From UBA7374 sp965660635 (GTDB taxonomy: Bacteria > Verrucomicrobiota > Verrucomicrobiia > Opitutales > Coraliomargaritaceae), in contig CBFIAS010000006.1 of NCBI GenBank assembly GCA_965660635.1, positions 1-56,637 on the forward strand: DNA of 56,637 bases. Direction: 5' to 3'. The stretch's first letter is position 1. Each line of letters starts with the position of its first letter. This document shows, piece after piece, positions 47,092 to 54,243 of the stretch. Below the pieces are notes generated by a model, which had not been told where the DNA came from, made no database searches, and worked only from the letters and a program-made list of their open reading frames with translations. The position numbers and the translations under genes are program-made.

Positions 47092-48756
47092 CTACAGGGG
47101 CTTGGCCGGATCCACGACGAGGTTGATATTGAAAGGCAAAACGTTGAGCCCACCCTTCAAGGTGCTCCAACTGATCTTGGGCGGCTTTGCCTGCACCACA
47201 AAGCGTGAGCTCTCCAGGCTGTTCTGCAGACTGCGGATCCGGCTGACCAGGATCTCCTGGTCCACGCGTTGACCGTGGGCGCTCTCGCGCACCAGCATCT
47301 GGCCGGAGACGCCCAACTCGTAGGATGCTTCACGGCTGCCGGAGGGAGCCGTGCGGGTGACCTTCAGATCATCGACCCAGACGTCCTCGGCCTGATAAAG
47401 CATCTCCTGCAACTCGGCGAAAAATTCAATCCAGTTCGACTTCGAACGAACGAGGCCCTCGACTCCGGCAATGGCTTCGCCCAGGGCGGCGGCCTTCGCA
47501 CGATTTGCCTCGATGGCATCGCGACGCTCGACCAGGGGCGCGATCTCCGACTGAACATCCTGTAACTGGGACTTGGCGGCTGAGGCCGAAGCGGAAAAAG
47601 ACAGGTAAATCGGCAGCGGAGAGAGCGCGAGGCAAGCGGCGGCAGCAAGGAGAAAGGGCTTCTTCCGGGCGAAAGCCATGTCCTCCTGGATGCTGGATGG
47701 CAACAGGTTGACCCCGGCGCCGTTGGGCACAAGGTCGCGAACCGCCTCGCCGATGATCTCGCCCAACTGCAGGGAAAGTGCCTCCGTAGGCTGGACAGAA
47801 GCGCCCAGCTCGACAGCGGAGAGCGGATTAAAGAACTCGACGGGCACCTTCTGGGCCTCGGACAGGCGGGCGGATAGGCCCTTCAGGCGGGCTCCAAAGC
47901 CACTCAAGAGGATCCGCTTCGGGGCGGGCGCCTTCTGCTGGCGGCGGTAGTTGACGATCGAGCGCGTGATCTCCTGGTTGAGCCGCCGGGTAAAGGCCTC
48001 CTCGCTGGTGTTGAGCAGGCGGGCCCCGGAATCCTCCTCCGAGTAGTCGTGCTCGCCACCGAAAAAGCGGTGCTTGATTTCCTCCGCCTGGGCGAAGCCT
48101 TTGCCCAGGCTGTCCGCGATGTTCTGCGTCAGGGTGTTGCCCCCGATCTGGATATTGCGGATAAAGAACCCGCCCTGATTGATGAAGAGAAGATTGGTCG
48201 AGCGGGCACCGATGTTGATCAGGAGAGTGTCCACTTCCCCGCCCTGCTCGGTAAACTGCGCAGCATTATAGTCCAGCAGGGTGGCTGCGTCGATCCGCTC
48301 AGCGGTGAGGCCGGCGGCTGTAACCGCCTTGCAGAATTCATCGATCAAGGCAGCCTTCGATGCAACAAAGAGCACCTCGGTCTCGACACCGTCATCGCTC
48401 ACCTCCTGGTTGTCCCAGACAACCTCATGCAACTGGAACGGGATGTTCTGCTGCGCCTCGAAGGCAATTGTCTGGGCACGCTTGGCCGGCTCCACATAGG
48501 GAATGCGAATCGGGCGCGTGAGCACCTGGCTGCCCGGCAAAATCAGACTGGCTGCACCGGAAAGCTTGTGCGCCCGGGCCATCTCCTTGAGGGCGGCCCC
48601 GACAGCTCCCATCCAAGCGTCCTCATCCGCATGATCATAGCGGAGCGTTTCCGTGAACACCTGCTCCACGCGCAGACTGCCGCCGGAGAGAGAGAGCTTG
48701 GCGGCCGTCACGCTGCTCGCGCCGCATTTAATGACAAGTCGATTGCTTTGACTCAT
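47092..48756 (-). CDS. Amuc_1101-family PilM-PilN-like pilus protein
   Basis: The 554-residue protein has an actin/FtsA-like PilM domain (about 1-360): MSQSNRLVIKCGASSVTAAKL, IPYVEPAKRAQTIAFEAQQNIPFQLHEVVWDNQ, LLINIGARSTNLLFINQGGFFIRNIQIGGNTLTQ (the phosphate-binding glycine region) and KRILLSGFGARLKGL. The PilN-like start GVNLLPSSIQED leads into one membrane helix (about 388-408, PFLLAAAACLALSPLPIYLSF). A coiled-coil and a periplasmic domain follow. The fusion couples cytosolic and periplasmic parts of the machine. It is the second gene of the operon and is followed four bases after its stop by the Amuc_1100-like gene. Confidence 0.9.
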   Translation of the reverse strand: MSQSNRLVIKCGASSVTAAKLSLSGGSLRVEQVFTETLRYDHADEDAWMGAVGAALKEMARAHKLSGAASLILPGSQVLTRPIRIPYVEPAKRAQTIAFEAQQNIPFQLHEVVWDNQEVSDDGVETEVLFVASKAALIDEFCKAVTAAGLTAERIDAATLLDYNAAQFTEQGGEVDTLLINIGARSTNLLFINQGGFFIRNIQIGGNTLTQNIADSLGKGFAQAEEIKHRFFGGEHDYSEEDSGARLLNTSEEAFTRRLNQEITRSIVNYRRQQKAPAPKRILLSGFGARLKGLSARLSEAQKVPVEFFNPLSAVELGASVQPTEALSLQLGEIIGEAVRDLVPNGAGVNLLPSSIQEDMAFARKKPFLLAAAACLALSPLPIYLSFSASASAAKSQLQDVQSEIAPLVERRDAIEANRAKAAALGEAIAGVEGLVRSKSNWIEFFAELQEMLYQAEDVWVDDLKVTRTAPSGSREASYELGVSGQMLVRESAHGQRVDQEILVSRIRSLQNSLESSRFVVQAKPPKISWSTLKGGLNVLPFNINLVVDPAKPL

Positions 48757-48794
48757 AGGAAGATCAATTAGTGAAACGATAGCCCGCTTTGAGG

Positions 48795-49394
48795 CTATTC
48801 CTTAGGCTCCCGACGGACAAAGATCGGCAACTTGCGGGCCCGGCCCTGATACGCCGGAGGAGCGAGATAGACCGGCATGAGCGCATTTTTCGTGGCCTCC
48901 GCACCGGCCTCGACCTTGCTTTTGAAATTCGGTATGCTGGTCACTGCGATCCCGTCATACGCCTCATTCTCCGGAGTCAAGGGCTCGCCATTCACCTCAA
49001 TCTCGATGTAGTAGTATTTCGGAAACTTCAGGTTATCGCGCTCCATCAGCAGGCCGGGCAGATAGAAATATACGTTGTTCGAATCGCTCTTCTCCATGAT
49101 CAGAATCTCCACCTCAGCGGTGAAATAAACGAATTCATCTGAAGAAGATCCTTTCGGGTAAGCCAGATATGGCCGGATCTTGATGTTCTCGAGGAAATCC
49201 TCGTCGATCGCCTCCGGCGAGGAGTTGCCCTGGCAGGTAATCTGGAGCTCAATCTCCACCCAGTCACGCGGCAGGGAATTGAAATTCACCCGGTCAAGCA
49301 CAACATCCTGCCCGTGGAGATGCAGAGAAGCAGAGAGCAACACCATTGAGGCCAGCAATTGTGCGGGACGTAGGCAACGTACTTTTGGGGACAT
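48795..49394 (-). CDS. Amuc_1102-family pilus-like protein
   Basis: The 199-residue product has a signal peptide (about 1-29, LLASMVLLSASLHLHGQD) and an Ig-like beta-sandwich pattern: VVLDRVNFNSLPRDWVEIELQITCQG, IKIRPYLAYPKGSSSDEFVYFTAEVEILIMEK, NVYFYLPGLLMERDN and KYYYIEIEVNGEPL. It is the first gene of the operon. In Akkermansia the Amuc_1102 product has an immunoglobulin-like fold related to archaeal pilus proteins. The order and lengths here match that set, so the assignment is good although individual residues are only modestly similar. It should be exported to the periplasm or surface. Confidence 0.8.
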   Translation of the reverse strand: MSPKVRCLRPAQLLASMVLLSASLHLHGQDVVLDRVNFNSLPRDWVEIELQITCQGNSSPEAIDEDFLENIKIRPYLAYPKGSSSDEFVYFTAEVEILIMEKSDSNNVYFYLPGLLMERDNLKFPKYYYIEIEVNGEPLTPENEAYDGIAVTSIPNFKSKVEAGAEATKNALMPVYLAPPAYQGRARKLPIFVRREPKE

Positions 49395-49467
49395 GGGAAC
49401 GTATGGGATTAAAGATCTAAACTAGTAGTAAGCGGGGCTTTGTAAAAAAGCAAGGAGCTAAAGGGAC

Positions 49468-49496
49468 ATTATTCAGAGGGCAACCTATTTTTGCAA
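49468..49496 (-). promoter_or_regulatory. probable promoter of the Amuc_1102-1098-like operon
   Basis: Reading the minus strand, TTGCAA (49496-49491, four of six) and AATAAT (49473-49468, five of six) lie 17 bases apart. They precede the first gene by about 74 bases. The gap is A/T-rich (ATTGCAATTAAATGC) compared with its surroundings. Confidence 0.45.
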
Positions 49497-49586
49497 TTAA
49501 ATGCAACTAATTTTCCCTTCCGCCTTCTAGCGCATGTATCCGCTTGAAGCTTGCCCTCCCCGTGCAGCACGACCAAGCATTCACCC

Positions 49587-50099
49587 ATGGCCGCCTCGCT
49601 TCCTTACAAAATCAGCACATTGGTATTTGTCCGCAACCGCTCAGAGGAACACCTCTTGATCCGGCGTGCCAAAGCACCCAACAAGGATTGCTGGTCCCCT
49701 GTCGGCGGCAAGCTGGACATGGCCTCCGGTGAATCCCCCTACGAGTGCGCGCGCCGCGAAGCACAGGAAGAAATCGGGCTTGAACTGGGCGACAAGGATC
49801 TGCGCTGCTTCGGCTATATTGCTGAAAAAAGCTACGAGGGCACCGGTCACTGGCTCATGTTCCTCTTCGACTGCAAGACCCGCATCGATCGGCTACCCCC
49901 CGATATCGATGAAGGCCGCTTTGCCTTTTTTTCCCGCAACGAGATCGATGCACTCCCCATACCCGAGACCGACCGCACGCTGCTCTGGCCCTACCACGAC
50001 CGGTATGCCGGAGGATTCATCGGGCTGCGCGCCGACTGCCACCCGACCGGCGACCTCCGGGTCGTCGAGGAACTCACCCTTCCAGCTCCGCAGGAATAG
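49587..50099 (+). CDS. NUDIX hydrolase
   Basis: The 170-residue protein starts MAASLPYKISTLVFVRN and carries a NUDIX box with a two-residue insertion: GGKLDMASGESPYECARREAQEEIGL, matching G(x)n-E-x7-RE-x2-EE-x-G with the catalytic REAQEE core intact. After the box are TGHWLMFLFDCKTRI and DEGRFAFFSRNEIDALPIPETDR. Members hydrolyse nucleoside diphosphate derivatives linked to another moiety; the exact substrate cannot be predicted. It is divergent from the pilus operon and convergent with recF (stop to stop 17 bases). The upstream ATG at 49551 gives an extra 12 residues of no likely function. Confidence 0.85.
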   Translation: MAASLPYKISTLVFVRNRSEEHLLIRRAKAPNKDCWSPVGGKLDMASGESPYECARREAQEEIGLELGDKDLRCFGYIAEKSYEGTGHWLMFLFDCKTRIDRLPPDIDEGRFAFFSRNEIDALPIPETDRTLLWPYHDRYAGGFIGLRADCHPTGDLRVVEELTLPAPQE

Positions 50100-50116
50100 C
50101 CCGACTTGCCCTGGGT

Positions 50117-51184
50117 TCAGCGCTCAAAGGCACCTTCCTTCACCTTCCAAACCGCCCAGTCGACTTCGCCTTCCGGCCGGGCCGTCCCACTGGCCACGAT
50201 CTGCCAGTCCGCCGGGCAAGCCTTCCAGAACCCCGCACGCCGTCGCGGATCCAACTCACCCAGCACATCGTCGGCCAAAAGAACTGGCGCCTGCCCCAGC
50301 GCCGATTGAAAATACCGCGCCTGGGCCAGCCTCAGGGCGACGCAAAGCGCGCGCTGCTGGCCGTCGGATCCGTATTCGCGGGCGCCACCCACCGACAAGC
50401 GCAGTTCGAAATCGTCCCGGTGCGGACCGTGCCGGGTCGATCCAAGGATGCCGTCACGCTCCCGGCTCCGCTCCCAAAGCAAGCGGAAGGCTTCCTCGTC
50501 GGGCTCTGTCACATCCGGCTTGAATGACAATTCCGGCCCCTCTTCACGATCCGCCAAAGCCTCGTACGTTTGCTTCACCCTTGCTCCCAGTTCGGACAAC
50601 GATTCCTTGCGCCGCTTCGCAATGCGAGCCGCCGCCGGTGCCATCTCCGTCTCGAAGGCGGCAAGCTCTGCAATCGTCCCACCCCGCTTAAGCAGACGGT
50701 TGCGCTCGGCAACCCCGCGGTGGTAGCGCCGCAGGGCCTCGTAGTAGCCACGATCTGCTGCAGACAGGGTAAGGTCGAGAAAACGGCGGCGCTCCGTGGG
50801 CGAACCGCGCAATAATTGCAAGTCGCCGGAGGAAAGCGGTACCACCGGGAAGCGGCCAATGTAGTCCGCCAAACGGTTGACCGCCTCACCGTCTAGCCGC
50901 ACCGTGCGACCCCCGTTTCCGCCGCGGACCTCCAGTTCCACCACACTTTGCCGCTCGTCCGCGATGGTGTACACCGCGGTATATTCCACAGCACCCTTGC
51001 GCGGGAGGGCCGAAAGATCCTGCGTGCGGAAGGAACGAAGAGCGGTGACCAGCCCCAGCGCCTCAAGCAGGTTGGACTTGCCCTGTCCGTTTGGCCCGAG
51101 GAGGAAGGTCCGCGGACTGTCCAGGTCCAATTCGGCAAAGCCGATGTTGCGGAAGTCCTGAAGGCGGATATTGCCGAAACGCAT
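50117..51184 (-). CDS. recF: DNA replication and repair protein RecF
   Basis: The 355-residue protein has the RecF layout: MRFGNIRLQDFRNIGFAELDL, Walker A GPNGQGKSNLLEALGLV near residue 30, LDGEAVNRLADYIGRFPVVPLSSGDLQLLRGSPTERRRFLD (the signature-like region near 105-140), HGPHRDDFELRL and the Walker B-type LLADDVLGELDPRRRAGFW near residue 310. RecF binds gapped DNA and helps RecO and RecR load RecA in recombinational repair. It is encoded 12 bases after a cysteine desulfurase on the same strand, unlike the usual dnaN neighbourhood. The length is normal. Confidence 0.93.
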   Translation of the reverse strand: MRFGNIRLQDFRNIGFAELDLDSPRTFLLGPNGQGKSNLLEALGLVTALRSFRTQDLSALPRKGAVEYTAVYTIADERQSVVELEVRGGNGGRTVRLDGEAVNRLADYIGRFPVVPLSSGDLQLLRGSPTERRRFLDLTLSAADRGYYEALRRYHRGVAERNRLLKRGGTIAELAAFETEMAPAAARIAKRRKESLSELGARVKQTYEALADREEGPELSFKPDVTEPDEEAFRLLWERSRERDGILGSTRHGPHRDDFELRLSVGGAREYGSDGQQRALCVALRLAQARYFQSALGQAPVLLADDVLGELDPRRRAGFWKACPADWQIVASGTARPEGEVDWAVWKVKEGAFER

Positions 51185-51196
51185 AGCCGGAAAAAA

Positions 51197-52324
51197 TCAG
51201 AGGTCCACTACCGTGTTTTCCGGACGATCCGACTGCAACTCGCTATGCACGGCGCGCACTGCCCCGGCTAGCCGTTGCCAGTCCTCCAGCGAAGTTTCCC
51301 GCCCCGAGCTCACCCGCAACGCCCGGCGCAGGGCGTCCGGCTCCAGCCCCAGCGCCTCGAGCACATGCGAAGGCCCCGCCTTGCCCGCCGCACAAGCCGC
51401 TCCGGTGGAGACAAGAAACCCGCGCTTCTCCAGCAGACGGACCCAGCGCTCCGAGGCGAACTCCGGAAGGAGCAACAGACTGGTGTTCCAGAGCCGGGCC
51501 GCTCCCTGCCCGACCACCCGGCAGAGGTCCTTCAACTCCGCCTCGAAAACTACGCGCCCTTCCCCGCTGCCAGGCCCTTGCTCCTCTGCCGCCTCCAGCG
51601 CGGCCAGCATGGCGAGGATACCTGGAACATCTTCCGTGCCCGCCCGGCGGCCGTCCTCCTGCGCTCCGCCTGCCAGCGAGCAAAAGCGGCCCATCGATTC
51701 CGGAACCAGCAGAAAACCCGCACCACGCGGCCCGCCAAACTTGTGGGCGCAGCCAGTCACGAATCCGCATCCGGCCAACCCATCCAGCGGCAACTTGCCG
51801 ATCCACTGCGAAGCGTCGCAGTGGAAAGGGATCCCCGCAGCACGGGCAGCGGCCCCGATCTCCCGCCACGGATTCAGCAGGCCCGTCTCGTTGTTTGCTG
51901 CCATGACAGAAAGCGCGCCGATCGAGGTGTAGTCGATCCGGGCCGCATCAACTGCACCGCTTTCATCCAGTGGCAAGGGGACAACGCGCCCGTCAAGAAA
52001 ATGCCGGGCTGCCTCCAGCACACTGGGGTGCTCCGTCGGGGCGACTCCTACTTGAACGTTCTCCGGCAGGCTGGCCGCCCAGTGCGCGAACACCGCGTTG
52101 TTGCCCTCCGTTGCCCCGCTGTTGAAAACCACCCGCTCCGGGGCGGTACAAAAAAGCGCAGCCAGCCGTTCCCGCGCTGAATCCAGATGGGCATGCACCC
52201 GGGCAGCCGCCCGGTAGGGACTGGATGGATTCAGCCACAAATCCTCTTGCGCAGCCAGCCAGGCCGACTTCGCCTCCGGGCGGAGCGGCGTCGTGGCGTT
52301 ATGGTCAAAGTAACAAGTCGCCAT
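51197..52324 (-). CDS. cysteine desulfurase family aminotransferase class V
   Basis: The 375-residue protein opens YFDHNATTPLRPEAKSAW and has VVFNSGATEGNNAVF (PLP-phosphate binding), APTEHPSVLE, VMAANNETGLLNP, FHCDASQWIGKLPLD, the lysine motif TGCAHKFGGPRGAGFLL near residue 205, and the catalytic loop STGAACAAGKAGPSHVLEALG with cysteine near 330. It moves sulfur from cysteine to an acceptor for Fe-S clusters or thionucleosides. No iscU or scaffold gene is adjacent. The start ATG at 52324 was chosen over the GTG at 52330. Confidence 0.93.
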   Translation of the reverse strand: MATCYFDHNATTPLRPEAKSAWLAAQEDLWLNPSSPYRAAARVHAHLDSARERLAALFCTAPERVVFNSGATEGNNAVFAHWAASLPENVQVGVAPTEHPSVLEAARHFLDGRVVPLPLDESGAVDAARIDYTSIGALSVMAANNETGLLNPWREIGAAARAAGIPFHCDASQWIGKLPLDGLAGCGFVTGCAHKFGGPRGAGFLLVPESMGRFCSLAGGAQEDGRRAGTEDVPGILAMLAALEAAEEQGPGSGEGRVVFEAELKDLCRVVGQGAARLWNTSLLLLPEFASERWVRLLEKRGFLVSTGAACAAGKAGPSHVLEALGLEPDALRRALRVSSGRETSLEDWQRLAGAVRAVHSELQSDRPENTVVDL

Positions 52325-52333
52325 GACCACAGG

Positions 52334-53083
52334 CTAGGGAATACGCAGTTCCTGTCCAACCCTCAGCGCGTTCTCGCTGGTCATGCGATCGCGGTTGGCC
52401 TGAAAAATGTCCACCCAACGGGAAGACGTGCCGTAGACCTTACGGCTGATCCCGCTCAGCGAATCGCCCGACTGCACCGTGTAGGTGCGCGGATTGGAAG
52501 CGGCGGGCGCACTGCCCTGCGCTTGCCGCAACGGCCGGACGCCGGAAGGCTCCGCAGGCGGAATGCGGCGGGCCTGCCCGATCATCCCCTCCATTTGGCG
52601 CGCCCGGGACTCGGCCGCCATCAAGTCGCGCTTCAAGTTTTCATTTTCTCCCCGCAGGCTCTGGATCAGCTCCATCAAGTCGAGGCGGTCCAGTTGTCCC
52701 TCGTAGGGCTGGGCCGGCAACTGCCGGGCAAATTCCTTCTGCGCCGTCTCCATTAATTGGCCGACCTCCCGGGCCCGGTCGGACTGCGGGAACAACTCCA
52801 GATAACGGCTGAAATGATAGTAGGCCCGCATCGGATCCCGCATCTCACGAAGAAAGATGTAGCCCGCCTCAAGGTGAGACTCCGGAGCATCGCGCCGGGA
52901 GTCGATCACCCCGAGAAAGGCGTTGAGCGCGTCTTCCGTACGTCCGTTGCGCAGGTAGAGCTTGCCCCGCTGGTACTGCTTCTCATCCGTCTCGCCGAGC
53001 AGTTCGGGAGAAACCGGCGAACAGGAAGCGAAGGCCAGAGTCAATAGCAGGCAGACAAGAGTCGGTAGGCAGGTCGATGGCAT
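52334..53083 (-). CDS. LysM-domain lipoprotein with TPR-like repeats
   Basis: The 249-residue product has a lipoprotein signal (MPSTCLPTLVCLLLTLAFASC, lipobox cysteine near residue 21). TPR-like helices follow (about 30-115; YQRGKLYLRNGRTEDALNAFLGVI, and SHLEAGYIFLREMRDPMRAYYHFSRYLELFPQ), then a linker with a coiled-coil (LRGENENLKRDLMAAESRARQMEG). The C-terminal LysM domain (about 200-249) has YTVQSGDSLSGISRKVYGTSSRWVDIFQANRDRM and GQELRIP. LysM binds peptidoglycan, so the protein probably links the outer membrane to the wall. The cysteine desulfurase starts nine bases after its stop on the same strand. Confidence 0.88.
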   Translation of the reverse strand: MPSTCLPTLVCLLLTLAFASCSPVSPELLGETDEKQYQRGKLYLRNGRTEDALNAFLGVIDSRRDAPESHLEAGYIFLREMRDPMRAYYHFSRYLELFPQSDRAREVGQLMETAQKEFARQLPAQPYEGQLDRLDLMELIQSLRGENENLKRDLMAAESRARQMEGMIGQARRIPPAEPSGVRPLRQAQGSAPAASNPRTYTVQSGDSLSGISRKVYGTSSRWVDIFQANRDRMTSENALRVGQELRIP

Positions 53084-53132
53084 GGCGTGAAAAACAAATG
53101 TAAAGACAGGTTCTACCATCCGCCGCCGACAA

Positions 53133-54143
53133 TCAAGCTTCCTCCTCCCTCAGTCCGGCAGGATCAGGAGACAGCAGCACCTTGCCGAGACGCGGTTCTC
53201 CGGCCCGGGCCAGTGCCTCCTTGTATTGATCCAGTGGATACACCTCCGCGACCGGCAAGCGCAAGCGCCCCTCGCGCATCCGTTGGTGCACGCCCCGAAG
53301 GATCGCGTCGCGGGCCTCCATGCCGTTCTCCCGCGCCCAGCGATCCCACCAGAAGCCGGCCAGGCGAACATCCTTGAAAATCAACTCCCGGGTGGGAAAG
53401 CGCACCAGTTCACGCGCCATGCCCCCGAAAGTCACTTGAGTGCCGCCTTCCCCCAGTGCACGGATCTGATCCAGCGCGCTGGACCCTCCCACTGAGTTCA
53501 AGGCCAGCCGCACCGGCTCCCCGCCGGTAATTTCATCCACCCGCTTGTGCCAACTGCTTCCCGCCTGCACCACTGCATCCGCACCGTAGCCCTTGAGAGG
53601 ATCCGACAGCGACTCCCGCCGCACCTCGCTGATCGTCCGGCAGCCCATCTCCCTGGCCAGTTGGATGACACTCAGGCCGACTGCCGAATTCCCCGCGTTC
53701 TGCACGATCCACGCACCTTTGGGTAGATCCACCATCTGGCGCAGAAGGCACCAGGCCGTCGGCGGGTTGATGAATGACTGGGCGGCCAGCTCCACCGGCA
53801 CGCTCTCCGGAATGAACTGTAATTCAGCCGCCTTGCAGCAAGCGTGCGCCCGCCAGGAGCCCGCCTCCGGAAAACGAACCCGCTGGCCGGTCTCAACACC
53901 ATCGACACCGGCACCAACCGCATCCACCGTGCCCACGCCCTCACGCCCGGCCACTGCTGGTAATTCCCGGAGCCGCCCGTAACTGCCCGCGATCATCCCG
54001 GCATCCGATGGGTGGAGGCAGGCTGCCAGCAGCCGCACCCGCACCTCGCCCGGCCCCGGCTGCGGTAGCGTCCGGCTCTCCATCTCAAGGACCTTCAGCG
54101 GGTCGCCATGGCGACGGTAGACAATGGCGCAGCTTTCTCTCAT
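53133..54143 (-). CDS. zinc-free MDR family oxidoreductase (enoyl-reductase-like)
   Basis: The 336-residue protein starts MRESCAIVYRRHGDPLKVLEMESRTL. It has VRLLAACLHPSDAGMIAGSYG, GREGVGTVDAVGAGVDGVETGQRV near residue 65 (catalytic domain GHEG-like region), FINPPTAWCLLRQMVDLPKGAWIVQNAGNSAVGLSVIQLAREMG (cofactor-binding domain, near 130-170) and LALNSVGGSSALDQIRALGEGGTQVTFGGM. The lack of zinc ligands and the 'NAGNSAVG' motif fit the NADPH-dependent enoyl-CoA/ACP reductase-like group (MECR type), which may act in fatty-acid synthesis or detoxification. The 54152 ATG would add three residues. The divergent M3 peptidase starts 101 bases away. Confidence 0.82.
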   Translation of the reverse strand: MRESCAIVYRRHGDPLKVLEMESRTLPQPGPGEVRVRLLAACLHPSDAGMIAGSYGRLRELPAVAGREGVGTVDAVGAGVDGVETGQRVRFPEAGSWRAHACCKAAELQFIPESVPVELAAQSFINPPTAWCLLRQMVDLPKGAWIVQNAGNSAVGLSVIQLAREMGCRTISEVRRESLSDPLKGYGADAVVQAGSSWHKRVDEITGGEPVRLALNSVGGSSALDQIRALGEGGTQVTFGGMARELVRFPTRELIFKDVRLAGFWWDRWARENGMEARDAILRGVHQRMREGRLRLPVAEVYPLDQYKEALARAGEPRLGKVLLSPDPAGLREEEA

Positions 54144-54243
54144 TCCATCCACCCTGCCGCCAAAAAGAAAAACGACAAAACATTATTGCGAGTACGCATC
54201 CATGATTGCTCCCGCCTGTCCGGCGACCCTACTCTTCCCGCAT

